Below, piece by piece: positions 6,081 to 13,578 of a DNA stretch of 13,578 nucleotides (positions within the stretch are counted from its first letter, which is position 1; each line of letters starts with the position of its first letter). A model generated the notes under the pieces. That model searched no databases and was not told where the DNA came from. It saw only the letters and a program-made list of their open reading frames with translations. The position numbers were made by a program, and so were the translations under genes. Origin of the DNA: Flavobacteriaceae bacterium UBA7446 (GTDB lineage: Bacteria > Bacteroidota > Bacteroidia > Flavobacteriales > Flavobacteriaceae); the NCBI GenBank assembly GCA_002478685.1, contig DLPY01000033.1:1-13578 (forward strand), read 5' to 3'.

Positions 6081-6488
6081 ATGATTTATCAAAAAGAAAT
6101 AAGCCTTCCGCCTTTTCCCAGAGGGTTTCATTTAATCACCTCATATGTTTTAAATGAAATACCCCAAAAAAGTGGTATCGTTCATGTGTTTATCAAGCAC
6201 ACTTCTGCAAGTCTGACTATCAACGAAAATGCAGATCCTAGCGTTAGGGTAGATTTTGAAACACACTTTAACAAGATGGTTTCAGAAAATGATCCGCATT
6301 TCACCCATACACTTGAGGGACCTGATGACATGACCTCACATATTAAAAGCAGTATTTTGGGTTCTTCTGTGAGTTTCCCCGTCTCAGATGGTGAACCCCA
6401 AATGGGTATTTGGCAAGGTATTTATTTGTGTGAGCATCGTAATCATGCTGGGTCAAGAAAAATTTTTATTACCCTTCTTGGAGAATAG
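6081..6488 (+). CDS. YjbQ / UPF0047 family protein
   Basis: This 135-residue protein matches the secondary thiamine-phosphate synthase (YjbQ/UPF0047) family. Recognisable blocks are VFIKHTSASLTINENADPSV (37-56), the DDMTSHIKSSILGSS segment (82-96) with conserved His87, and GIWQGIYLCEHRNHAGSRKI (109-128). Some members have weak thiamine phosphate synthase activity in bacteria lacking ThiE, but the physiological role of the family is not settled. The ATG at 6081 is chosen because the protein aligns from its first residues; the same frame runs back into the tRNA. With only 6 nt after tRNA-Val, its mRNA must be made as a tRNA-mRNA precursor unless a promoter lies within the tRNA. It converges on murF with 35 bp between stops and no convincing terminator. 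Confidence 0.88.
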   Translation: MIYQKEISLPPFPRGFHLITSYVLNEIPQKSGIVHVFIKHTSASLTINENADPSVRVDFETHFNKMVSENDPHFTHTLEGPDDMTSHIKSSILGSSVSFPVSDGEPQMGIWQGIYLCEHRNHAGSRKIFITLLGE

Positions 6489-6523
6489 TAAGTTGCTTTT
6501 TGTTTGAGCAAATAAATGTGATT

Positions 6524-7780
6524 TCACAAAATATTTAAGACTTCTTCTAGCGTAGCACTTCGAGACCCTTTTATGAGTACCTGATTAGCCTCTATAGGAT
6601 TGTTTTTTAAAAACATATTGAGTTCAGATACAGATGCAAAGTAATTTTTTAATACGATTGACTTATACGGCTTGCCCACCCAATAGCACTCATCAAAACC
6701 GTGGTTTTCAACCAAATCAACTAGCTCTTTGTGTTCATCAGATTCGTAAGCTCCTAGCTCTGCCATATGACCCAGTATCACTGCTTTTTTTCCATTTCTT
6801 TTGCTAAAGGCTGTAATGGCTGCTTTCATGCTACTAGGATTGGCATTGTATGCATCAAAAGTTAACGTTTTTCCATTTTGTATCACCAGCTGGGAACGAC
6901 TGTTGTTAGGAGTATAATTACTTATGGCTTTAGCAGCTTTTGCTAGCGGAATACCAAAATTTGCTCCAATGCATAAAGCCGATGCAATATTTGGTTTGTT
7001 ATAGGTGCCTACAAGCTGTGTTGGAATTTCAATATTTTGGCATGTTAGTTTAAGCGTAGGTTGGTCATGGACTATTGTAAATTCGGATGGGTTATAAGAG
7101 ATGTATGCTACATCGCCTAGTGCATTAATTAGTTTATCGTCCTCTTCATTGACGAAAATAAGCCCGTTATTTTTTTTTATAAAACCATAAAGCTCTGTTT
7201 TGCCTTGAAGCACACCTTCTTCAGAGCCAAACCCTTCGAGGTGCGCTTTGCCGACATTGGTAATAAGACCATGCGTAGGCTCGGCTATACTGCATAGAAA
7301 GTCAATTTCTCCAATATGATTAGCCCCCATTTCTACAATCGCATGGGTGTGTTTTCTGGTCAATTGCAACAATGTGAGGGGAACGCCTATATAATTATTA
7401 AAATTACCTTCTGTAGCCAAAACTTCAAATGAGGAGTTTAACACAGCCTGTATGAGCGCTTTGGTTGTGGTTTTGCCATTGCTTCCTGTCAGTGCAATTA
7501 GTGGAATATTGAATTGTTTCCTGTGGTGTTGGGCGAGAAATTGGAGGGTTTCTAACACATCGTCTACCAGAAAACAATTTTGGTTTGCCTCAGCTACCGT
7601 TTTATCATCAACTACGGCAGCTATTGCTCCTTTTTCAATGGCTTGATGTGCAAATGCATTTGCATTAAAGTTAGGGCCATTGAGGGCAAAAAAAAGTTCG
7701 TTGGAATTTACTTTCCTGCTATCGGTTTGAACCCCCGAAGATTTCAAAAATAGTTGATATACTTCTTTTAGCGAAGTCAT
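6524..7780 (-). CDS. murF: UDP-N-acetylmuramoyl-tripeptide--D-alanyl-D-alanine ligase
   Basis: MurF (418 residues) joins D-Ala-D-Ala to the UDP-MurNAc-tripeptide in the cytoplasm using ATP, the last soluble step of peptidoglycan precursor synthesis. The N-terminal UMP-binding domain contains SSGVQTDSRKV and ELFFALNG. The ATP P-loop is TGSNGKTT (98-105). Mur-ligase motifs follow: NNYIGVPLTLL (128-138), EMGANHIGEI (150-159), ITNVGKAHLEGFGS (173-186), and QGKTELY with Lys194 as the likely carbamoylated lysine. The C-terminal domain has FDAYNANPSSM and a terminal LIKGSRSATLEEVL. The ATG at 7780 is preferred over a frame extension to 7849, because it begins the MurF fold and avoids overlap with gldJ. 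It lies 4 nt after the gldJ stop, so it is almost certainly translated from the gldJ transcript. Confidence 0.96.
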   Translation of the reverse strand: MTSLKEVYQLFLKSSGVQTDSRKVNSNELFFALNGPNFNANAFAHQAIEKGAIAAVVDDKTVAEANQNCFLVDDVLETLQFLAQHHRKQFNIPLIALTGSNGKTTTKALIQAVLNSSFEVLATEGNFNNYIGVPLTLLQLTRKHTHAIVEMGANHIGEIDFLCSIAEPTHGLITNVGKAHLEGFGSEEGVLQGKTELYGFIKKNNGLIFVNEEDDKLINALGDVAYISYNPSEFTIVHDQPTLKLTCQNIEIPTQLVGTYNKPNIASALCIGANFGIPLAKAAKAISNYTPNNSRSQLVIQNGKTLTFDAYNANPSSMKAAITAFSKRNGKKAVILGHMAELGAYESDEHKELVDLVENHGFDECYWVGKPYKSIVLKNYFASVSELNMFLKNNPIEANQVLIKGSRSATLEEVLNIL

Positions 7781-7784
7781 GAAC

Positions 7785-9398
7785 TTAGTCGCGCGGACGC
7801 TTCTTCGTTTTGCTCTCGCCAAGATATGACATGGCGCAACGGAACCCAATAAAATCAGCAGCCATAAACTCAGGTAAATAGCGTCTTTGTGCAGGATCTA
7901 ACCAGTAAGAACGGTCTTTCCAAGAACCTCCTTTGACTACACGCGTTTGATCGGAAATCAGGGACTTTACATTTTCTTTATCTGAAATAACACTGCCTTC
8001 ATCATCAACTGCAAACTTATACATGTTTGCTTGGGATGGATTTGATTGATTGTCACCATCCATAAAGTCACTGTTGTATGCTCGGTTGAAGTTAGGCCTT
8101 AATTGCGAGTCAGTTGAATCAATATCTATGAATTTAACTTCTCCTGGAAGTGCCTTAACATAAAGTTTGTTGTTTGGCATGGTATCTAGCTCAATGTCTG
8201 TTACAACAATAGTTTTTCCCTCGGGGCCAATAGCAGGTTTGGAGTAGAGATTACCTCTGTAATAACTCATATCTGAAACATCGTTATCTATAATAGGCCT
8301 ATATACGTCAGCAACCCATTCGGCAACATTTCCAGCCATGCCGTAAAGTCCGTAATCGTTTGGAGGGAAACCGCGAACAGGTGCTGTGATATCTGCATTG
8401 TCGGACGACCAGCCTGAAACACCACTATAATCCCCTTTACCTTGTTTGAAATTTGCTAACTGATCACCTTCATTTTTACGTTGCTCTGATCTTGTAGATG
8501 AGCCAGACCAAGGATATTTCTTTTTGCCTCGGTAACTGTTATACTCACGAAGTTCAGACAATCCTAGAGCTGCATATTCCCATTCGGCTTCCGTTGGGAG
8601 ACGATATTCAGGTAAAAGCAACCCATCTTTACGTTTCACAAAATCCAATGCTGTGGAATCCGCATCCCTGCCACTAGGTTGTGCATTTCGTCCTGCTTTG
8701 TCGGCAAAAGCACCACCATATACTTGATCTGGCGCTTGCAAATATGTTTGTGTGTTAAACTCGCTTCCAGGTGCAATACTGTCAATTTGAAGGCTAACAC
8801 CTTTTTCAATATATCCTTCCCGCTCCAAAAGTCGTTCATTTACTCGCTCAGTACGCCATTTGGCATAGTTTGTGGCTTGCTGCCATGTGACCCCTACTAC
8901 TGGATAATCTTTAAATGCAGGATGGCGCAAATAATTATTTACCATATCCTCATTAAAACCCAATGGACTTCGCCAAACCATGGTATCTGGAATAGCGGCC
9001 AAATAAACGTTGCGGTAATTGCCACCAGACTTTTTATAAACACGTTCCAACCAATCAAGATATTCAATATACATTAGATTGGTAACTTCGGTTTCGTCTA
9101 TAAAAAACGAGCGGACTTCTACTCGAACAGGAGAATTGTTCCAATCGCGCATGACATCGTCTTGTACTCTACCTTTAATAAAGGTTCCGCCAGGGATAAA
9201 GACTAACCCAGGACCAGCCTCCTGTCCTTTGTAATTCGTTTTGTATTGAAAGCCCCCGCGATTTGAATTTATCTCTAACCCAGTACCTTGCGACACATTA
9301 GATCGGCGATTGCCCGAGCCACAACTTGAAAGTAATGCAATAAATATAAGAGAAATGAGTAGATTTGTGTATGTGTTCATTTGTAAGTTTCGAATCAT
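7785..9398 (-). CDS. gldJ: Gliding motility / type IX secretion lipoprotein GldJ
   Basis: GldJ (537 residues) is an outer-membrane lipoprotein needed for gliding motility and for stable type IX secretion in Flavobacterium. A lipoprotein signal ends in the lipobox LLSSC with Cys26 as the lipidated residue. After it comes GSGNRRSN, with no acidic surface-export signal, consistent with a periplasm-facing position. The rest is a formylglycine-generating-enzyme-like (SUMF1/FGE-sulfatase) fold: GLVFIPGGTFIKG (64-76), SFFIDETEVTN, GVTWQQATNYAKWR, YRLPTEAEWEYAALGL, YGLYGMAGNVAEWVADVYRP and, at 486-522, the RVVKGGSWKDRSYW to DFIGFRC block. The first ATG (9398) gives a signal peptide with Arg3; a second ATG at 9380 is possible but leaves the n-region uncharged. 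It heads an operon with murF and is divergent from porU by 119 bp. Confidence 0.96.
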   Translation of the reverse strand: MIRNLQMNTYTNLLISLIFIALLSSCGSGNRRSNVSQGTGLEINSNRGGFQYKTNYKGQEAGPGLVFIPGGTFIKGRVQDDVMRDWNNSPVRVEVRSFFIDETEVTNLMYIEYLDWLERVYKKSGGNYRNVYLAAIPDTMVWRSPLGFNEDMVNNYLRHPAFKDYPVVGVTWQQATNYAKWRTERVNERLLEREGYIEKGVSLQIDSIAPGSEFNTQTYLQAPDQVYGGAFADKAGRNAQPSGRDADSTALDFVKRKDGLLLPEYRLPTEAEWEYAALGLSELREYNSYRGKKKYPWSGSSTRSEQRKNEGDQLANFKQGKGDYSGVSGWSSDNADITAPVRGFPPNDYGLYGMAGNVAEWVADVYRPIIDNDVSDMSYYRGNLYSKPAIGPEGKTIVVTDIELDTMPNNKLYVKALPGEVKFIDIDSTDSQLRPNFNRAYNSDFMDGDNQSNPSQANMYKFAVDDEGSVISDKENVKSLISDQTRVVKGGSWKDRSYWLDPAQRRYLPEFMAADFIGFRCAMSYLGESKTKKRPRD

Positions 9399-9517
9399 AA
9401 CAATAGTGCAATATACGAATAAATCATCTGAATTGATACTTACTTAACGCAGCCGAAACGAAAATAGTATATCCAAACCCAAATACGAATGACATCTTAT
9501 CAACGTTATCTTTTTGT
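9399..9517. promoter_or_regulatory. Divergent gldJ / porU intergenic region
   Basis: This 119-bp A/T-rich spacer must hold the promoters of both the gldJ-murF and porU-porV operons. On the porU side there is a TATCTTTTTG element (9507-9516) directly before the ATG. On the gldJ side only a partial match (TATATTGC on the minus strand) is visible. No hairpin or operator-like repeat was recognised. Confidence 0.5.
9507..9516 (+). promoter_or_regulatory. Probable -7 box of porU
   Basis: TATCTTTTTG resembles TAnnTTTG but has two extra T residues before the G. It ends 1 nt before the porU ATG at 9518. If used, transcription would start at about the ATG, again predicting a leaderless mRNA. No -33 box is evident. 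Confidence 0.4.
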
Positions 9518-12500
9518 ATGTCAACAAAATACTTAAAATTTTTTGTGCTTATTTTCAGCTTTTTTTGCAACGGTATGTTCGCTCAAACGGTTATTTCGCA
9601 CCCTTTTTTGGACAGTAGCATCACTTCGTGGCATCGTTTTTCTGTTGAGGAAACGGGTGTGCAAAAAATCACTAAATTTTTTTTAAAGCAATTAGGTATT
9701 CCTGTGGATAATATTGACCCTAAAACACTTCGCATATTTGGTAGGGGCGGACAAATGCTCCCGCTAAAAAATGCTACTGAAGTTGAAACTCTACACGAAA
9801 ACGCCATTTGGGTAGTGGGCGAGGAAGATGGTTCTTTTGATGATTCTGACTACGTTTTGTTTATGGGTTATGCAGGCGATACTTGGAATACGGAAAGCCA
9901 AACCTTTACAAACCTGTATCATAAAACTGCAGCCTATTATATCACATACGGTACCTCTCGTGGTAAGCGTGTTTTGGTTCAAAAGGGCAACGAAGTGGTT
10001 TCGCCCAATGCATTACATTCAGGTATTTATCAAACGGCAATTGAAGAAGATAATTACAATATTGGTTCACTTGGTCGCCGTTGGTTTGGTGAACGTTTTT
10101 CCGATGAGCAAAATGAAACCTATACCATACCAACGCCAAATGTTGCATTAGGAACAATGATTGATGTAGTTGCTCGTATAGCTGCTGCAGCAAATACAAC
10201 TACTTCCTTTTCCTTTAACTCGGGTTCCGCATCAAAATCGGTTACACTTGGAATTTCTGAGGGAACTACCGTTGCAAGAGAGCCTTCCACGCGATTTAAT
10301 GGTATTTCAGGAACGATACAGCTTCAACTAAATGCTACAAATGAGGTTGCTGCTGAACTTTCGTATGACGCAAATGGCGATTTTGCTTCAATCGGATACA
10401 TGGATTTTATTTTGGCACAATACAATAGAAAACTTCTGGGAGTAGATGCAAATTTTCTATTTACCCTTGATCCTTCGAATCCTGCACAAGAATTAGCCAT
10501 TTCCAACGCAACTCCAGAAACTACCCTTTGGGAATTAAATGATGATGTAGTGCATACGCCTACTGAAGATGCAACAACATTTGGTGTAGATGTTTTGGTG
10601 GATGGAGATGCTACATTCTTTTTGACTTCGGATTTCAAAACGCCTACATCTAGGCGAAATAATCGGAGATTTTCACCCACTTCCTTCTTAAGTCAAATTA
10701 AAGACCTACCACCAACAACCTACTTGCTTATTACCTCAGAAACGTATAAAGAGGAGGCAGCGCGATTGGTTGAACACCGAATAGAAAATCGAGGGCTACA
10801 AGCCAAATTAGTTACTCTTGAAGAGATTTATGAAGCCTTTTCCACGGGGCAGCAAGATATTGCTGCTATTCGGAATTTTGTGCGGTACCTCTACCATTCG
10901 CAGGGTAAGAAACTTAAGTATTTGTGTTTGTTTGGCGATACAAGTTATGATTACCAAAAACGCTATCGCACTAACGATTTGGTTGTACCTACTTTTCATG
11001 CACTAGATAGTTTTTCGCTTGCAAATTCCTTTATGTCTGATGATTTTTTTACCATGATGGATGCTGGAGAGGGGTATCTACTTTCAGGGGATGAAATGGA
11101 TTTGGCGGTTGGTCGCATGGTGTTTTCAAACAAAACGCAAGCAACTGTTGCGGTGGATAAAGTGATAGCATATGAGGCTACTCAAAATAAGGGCAGTTGG
11201 AATAATAGCTACACCATTTTATCCGATGATGCAGATTATTCTAAAAATGTTAAAAACGATTATAGTTTACAAATTGAGTTAAATAAAGTTGGAGATAATC
11301 TTTCTAGACAAAATCAATTCTTAAATATTACGAAGCTGCTTGCCGATTCATACAAACAAGAAGCATCTGCAGGGGGGGATAGCTATCCAGATGTAGAATT
11401 AGCATTAGAAAGCCGTTTATCACAAGGAACCTTAGCTGTTCAGTATTTTGGACATGGTGGAGAGGATGGATTAGCAAGTGAATTCTTGATGGACAAAAAA
11501 ATGGCTCAAAGCCTTTTTCACCCTGGTAAATATCCGCTCTTTATTGTTGTAACATGTGAATTTACACGTTTTGACAATCACGATAGGCAAACAGCAGGGG
11601 AGCTACTTTATCAAAACTCAACTGGAGGAGCATTGGGGCTTATTTCTACTACACGTCAAATCTATGTAAATGAAGGAATAGCATTCAATAAACTAATCAC
11701 AAAATATTTATTTCCTACAAATGGAGAAGAAGCAATTAGTATTGCCGAAGCATTGCGAAAAGCTAAAAGCGAATTTCTGAATTCAAACCAAAAGCGAATC
11801 ATTTTTTACATTGGTGATCCTGCTTTAAAATTGAATACCCCAAAGCCTGAAGTAAACATTACACAAATTAATGGTGTTCCGATTGAAACGGCTTCAGATG
11901 ATCAAAAAACGATGAATGCCTTGGAAAAAATCACACTTAGTGGAGTTCTTGCTAATTCAAGTGGAGAGATAAAAAAGGACTTTAACGGTGAAGTAACGCT
12001 TCAGGTGTTTGATAAGTATGAAATGCGCAACGTGTTAAATAATGATGGTAATCCTAATTACAATTTAAATCCATTTGAATTTGAAGTCATTGGAAAACAA
12101 ATTTTTCAGGGGCTATCTTCTGTTAAAGAAGGAAAATTTACATCCACTTTTGTCGTGCCAAAAGATATTGATTTAAAACTCGGAGAAGCCCGAATTACGT
12201 TGATTGCCTTTAATGAAGACAAAAGTGAATCTTTAGGTGGGTACTCTGACAAATTTTCTATAGGGGGGCTAGATACCTCAGCTCCCGAAGACAACCAAGG
12301 CCCTGAGATAGATGTTTTTTTAAACAACAGAAATTTTGTTGATGGCGACTATGTTTTTGGTAGTCCAACACTAATTATTGACTTGGCAGATGAAAATGGA
12401 ATCAACACTTCCGGTGGTATTGGACACGATATTACTGCGGTTTTGGACAATAACCAAACTAGCCCGTTTTTGCTGAATGCATTTTATTCTGCTTCTCTAG

Positions 12501-12949
12501 ACAATTTTTCTTTAGGAACAATTACCTATCCATTGAACAATTTATCAATAGGGCTGCATACGCTTACCATTCGGGCATGGGATACACACAACAATCCAAC
12601 TTCAAAAACAATCACATTTTGGGTCAAGGATAGTAGTAGTTTACAGATAGAACGTGTTTACAACTCCCCAAATCCTGTTACAAATCAAACAACATTTTTT
12701 GTGCAACACAACCGCCCACGTGAGCTTTTAGAAGCGAATTTATATATCTTTACCACAGATGGTAAACGCGTCTGGCACAGCAACCAAAAGGTGTTTTCTT
12801 CTGGGTATTTGTTGGATAGTTTACACTGGAATGCTACTTCGTATAGTGGACAAAAATTAAATAAAGGAACATATTTGTACACGATTGAGCTTATTTCTAC
12901 GTTATCACAAACAACCGATACCCATTCGGCTAAACTCATTATTGATTGA
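9518..12949 (+). CDS. porU: Type IX secretion system sortase PorU
   Basis: PorU (1143 residues) is the cell-surface sortase of the type IX system. It cuts C-terminal sorting domains from cargo and transfers the cargo to its anchor. A signal peptide ends at Ala22 with Gln23 next. An N-terminal region carries the family block TGVQKITKFFLKQLGI and LRIFGRGGQMLPL. The central gingipain-like peptidase C25 domain spans about residues 400-775, with YLCLFGDTSYDY, the catalytic His646 in YFGHGGEDG and the catalytic Cys680 in VVTCEFTRFD, followed by TGGALGLISTTRQIY. Beta-sandwich domains follow, and residues about 1045-1143 form a type A CTD-like Ig domain (SPNPVTNQTTFFV to GTYLYTIEL). PorU itself is known to retain this domain. 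The porV ATG follows after one nucleotide, so the two are co-translated; they act in one complex. Confidence 0.96.
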   Translation: MSTKYLKFFVLIFSFFCNGMFAQTVISHPFLDSSITSWHRFSVEETGVQKITKFFLKQLGIPVDNIDPKTLRIFGRGGQMLPLKNATEVETLHENAIWVVGEEDGSFDDSDYVLFMGYAGDTWNTESQTFTNLYHKTAAYYITYGTSRGKRVLVQKGNEVVSPNALHSGIYQTAIEEDNYNIGSLGRRWFGERFSDEQNETYTIPTPNVALGTMIDVVARIAAAANTTTSFSFNSGSASKSVTLGISEGTTVAREPSTRFNGISGTIQLQLNATNEVAAELSYDANGDFASIGYMDFILAQYNRKLLGVDANFLFTLDPSNPAQELAISNATPETTLWELNDDVVHTPTEDATTFGVDVLVDGDATFFLTSDFKTPTSRRNNRRFSPTSFLSQIKDLPPTTYLLITSETYKEEAARLVEHRIENRGLQAKLVTLEEIYEAFSTGQQDIAAIRNFVRYLYHSQGKKLKYLCLFGDTSYDYQKRYRTNDLVVPTFHALDSFSLANSFMSDDFFTMMDAGEGYLLSGDEMDLAVGRMVFSNKTQATVAVDKVIAYEATQNKGSWNNSYTILSDDADYSKNVKNDYSLQIELNKVGDNLSRQNQFLNITKLLADSYKQEASAGGDSYPDVELALESRLSQGTLAVQYFGHGGEDGLASEFLMDKKMAQSLFHPGKYPLFIVVTCEFTRFDNHDRQTAGELLYQNSTGGALGLISTTRQIYVNEGIAFNKLITKYLFPTNGEEAISIAEALRKAKSEFLNSNQKRIIFYIGDPALKLNTPKPEVNITQINGVPIETASDDQKTMNALEKITLSGVLANSSGEIKKDFNGEVTLQVFDKYEMRNVLNNDGNPNYNLNPFEFEVIGKQIFQGLSSVKEGKFTSTFVVPKDIDLKLGEARITLIAFNEDKSESLGGYSDKFSIGGLDTSAPEDNQGPEIDVFLNNRNFVDGDYVFGSPTLIIDLADENGINTSGGIGHDITAVLDNNQTSPFLLNAFYSASLDNFSLGTITYPLNNLSIGLHTLTIRAWDTHNNPTSKTITFWVKDSSSLQIERVYNSPNPVTNQTTFFVQHNRPRELLEANLYIFTTDGKRVWHSNQKVFSSGYLLDSLHWNATSYSGQKLNKGTYLYTIELISTLSQTTDTHSAKLIID

Positions 12950-12950
12950 T

Positions 12951-13578
12951 ATGAAACAATTTACCACTTTATTACTTTTAGTAGGATTTTTTCAACTTAC
13001 AAATGCCCAAAATCGTGTAGTTACTACAGGAGTCCCTTTTTTACATATTTCTCCCGATGCACGTTCGGCATCTTTAGGTGATCAGGGTGTTGCCACATCA
13101 GCAGACGCCTTTTCCAATCATTGGAACCCGGCAAAGTATGCCTTTGCTTCTAATGAAACAGGCGCAGCTATAAGCTACACACCCTATTTGAGTAAATTAG
13201 TGAACGATATATTCCTTGCAGACCTCACGTATTATCGCGCTATTGATGACCGCGCTTCATGGGCTGTTGGGTTGCGTTATTTCAGTTTGGGAGAAATTGA
13301 AATAGGAGAAACCCCTGCAGATTTTATCAATCCACTAATTGAACGACCAAATGAATTTGCTTTAGACGCTTCTTATGCGTTGAAACTGAGTGATAACTTT
13401 TCAATGGCAATTCAAGGATCATTCTTGAGCTCTGATTTAAAACTTCAAACAGGAACAAATGAGAGTGTAGCAGCAAATACAGTAGCTATAGGAATTTCTG
13501 GTTTTTACGAGTCTTTTGAGGTGCCCTATTCTAATTTTTCAGGAATATGGCGAGCTGGATTTAACCTTTCTAACATTG
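12951..13578 (+). CDS. porV: Type IX secretion outer-membrane protein PorV/LptO (3' end outside window)
   Basis: The first 209 codons are present and in frame to the window edge. A signal peptide (MKQFTTLLLLVGFFQLTNA) is followed by Gln20. The mature protein opens with the PorV signature: VPFLHISPDARSASLGDQGVATSADAFS given in two parts is VPFLHISPDARSAS then DQGVATSADAFSNHWNPAKY. Repeated amphipathic beta strands come next (ADLTYYRAIDDRASWAVGLR, FALDASYALKLSDNFSMAIQ). PorV is a FadL-like outer-membrane beta barrel that binds cargo sorting domains leaving the translocon and delivers them to PorU. Only one base separates it from the porU stop. A full family member is roughly 350-400 residues, so about half is missing. 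Confidence 0.94.
   Translation, partial: MKQFTTLLLLVGFFQLTNAQNRVVTTGVPFLHISPDARSASLGDQGVATSADAFSNHWNPAKYAFASNETGAAISYTPYLSKLVNDIFLADLTYYRAIDDRASWAVGLRYFSLGEIEIGETPADFINPLIERPNEFALDASYALKLSDNFSMAIQGSFLSSDLKLQTGTNESVAANTVAIGISGFYESFEVPYSNFSGIWRAGFNLSNI

Noticed and set aside
6493..6511. Possible hairpin between yjbQ and murF (TTGCT / AGCAA, 9-nt loop)
   Set aside because: Five weak pairs with a large loop and no T run after it; not enough to call a terminator.
6518..6529. TGTGA-TT-TCACA inverted repeat over the murF stop codon
   Set aside because: A short stem with a 2-nt loop, in a position that does not suit an operator and with no T tract for termination.
7649..7664. 16-bp perfect palindrome (TGCAAATG then CATTTGCA) in murF
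   Set aside because: A palindrome of this length is expected fairly often by chance in 13.6 kb, and it encodes an ordinary Asn-Ala-rich segment.
8679..9077. 132-codon open frame antisense to gldJ
   Set aside because: Its composition is that of a shadow frame (Cys/Ile/Phe-rich) and it lies opposite a clear GldJ domain.
9828..10151. 107-codon frame overlapping porU on the same strand
   Set aside because: PorU is continuous and conserved through this region; the alternative frame has no recognisable features.
1..13578. CRISPR array, insertion sequence, prophage or other mobile element
   Set aside because: No regularly spaced repeats, transposase-like proteins or terminal inverted repeats were seen; coding style is uniform across the window.

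Overview
The window is compact chromosomal DNA from a member of the Bacteroidota, almost certainly Flavobacteriia. The evidence is direct. There are type IX secretion and gliding genes (gldJ, porU, porV), a DUF6702-like secreted protein beside an M1 metallopeptidase, promoter -7 boxes of the Bacteroidota form TAnnTTTG, A/T-rich coding sequence, and signal peptides that end in Ala with Gln at mature position +1. No mobile element, CRISPR array or phage gene was seen. No gene-free stretch exceeds about 120 bases.

Layout. Positions 1-817 hold two head-to-head GNAT acetyltransferases; the leftward one runs off the window and has no ATG start. A tRNA-Gly(UCC) follows at 841-913. It leads into a rightward group of exported proteins: a carboxypeptidase-regulatory-like domain protein, a DUF6702-like protein and an M1 metallopeptidase, closed by an intrinsic terminator at 4384-4407. 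tatA comes next, with a -7 box so close to its ATG that a leaderless mRNA is likely. tatA converges on, and overlaps by 4 bp, a leftward pair made of a flavin reductase and an O-methyltransferase (4688-5943). A 56-bp divergent gap separates that pair from tRNA-Val(GAC), which is followed after only 6 nt by a YjbQ-family gene. Next is a leftward gldJ-murF operon (6524-9398). Across a 119-bp divergent gap, a rightward porU-porV operon (9518 to the window end) completes the window.

How the genes work together. PorU (C25-type sortase) and PorV (outer-membrane barrel) form the attachment machinery that processes and anchors type IX cargo at the cell surface. GldJ is the outer-membrane lipoprotein needed for gliding and stable secretion machinery. 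MurF makes the final cytoplasmic peptidoglycan precursor and is probably co-transcribed with GldJ. TatA is part of the twin-arginine inner-membrane translocase. The carboxypeptidase-regulatory/DUF6702/M1 group looks like an exported module of unknown purpose.

I found no clearly new multi-gene system. The best leads are tRNA genes that appear to serve as 5' leaders for protein genes, likely leaderless mRNAs, a perfect 22-bp palindrome inside the peptidase gene, and the uncharacterised exported three-gene group.
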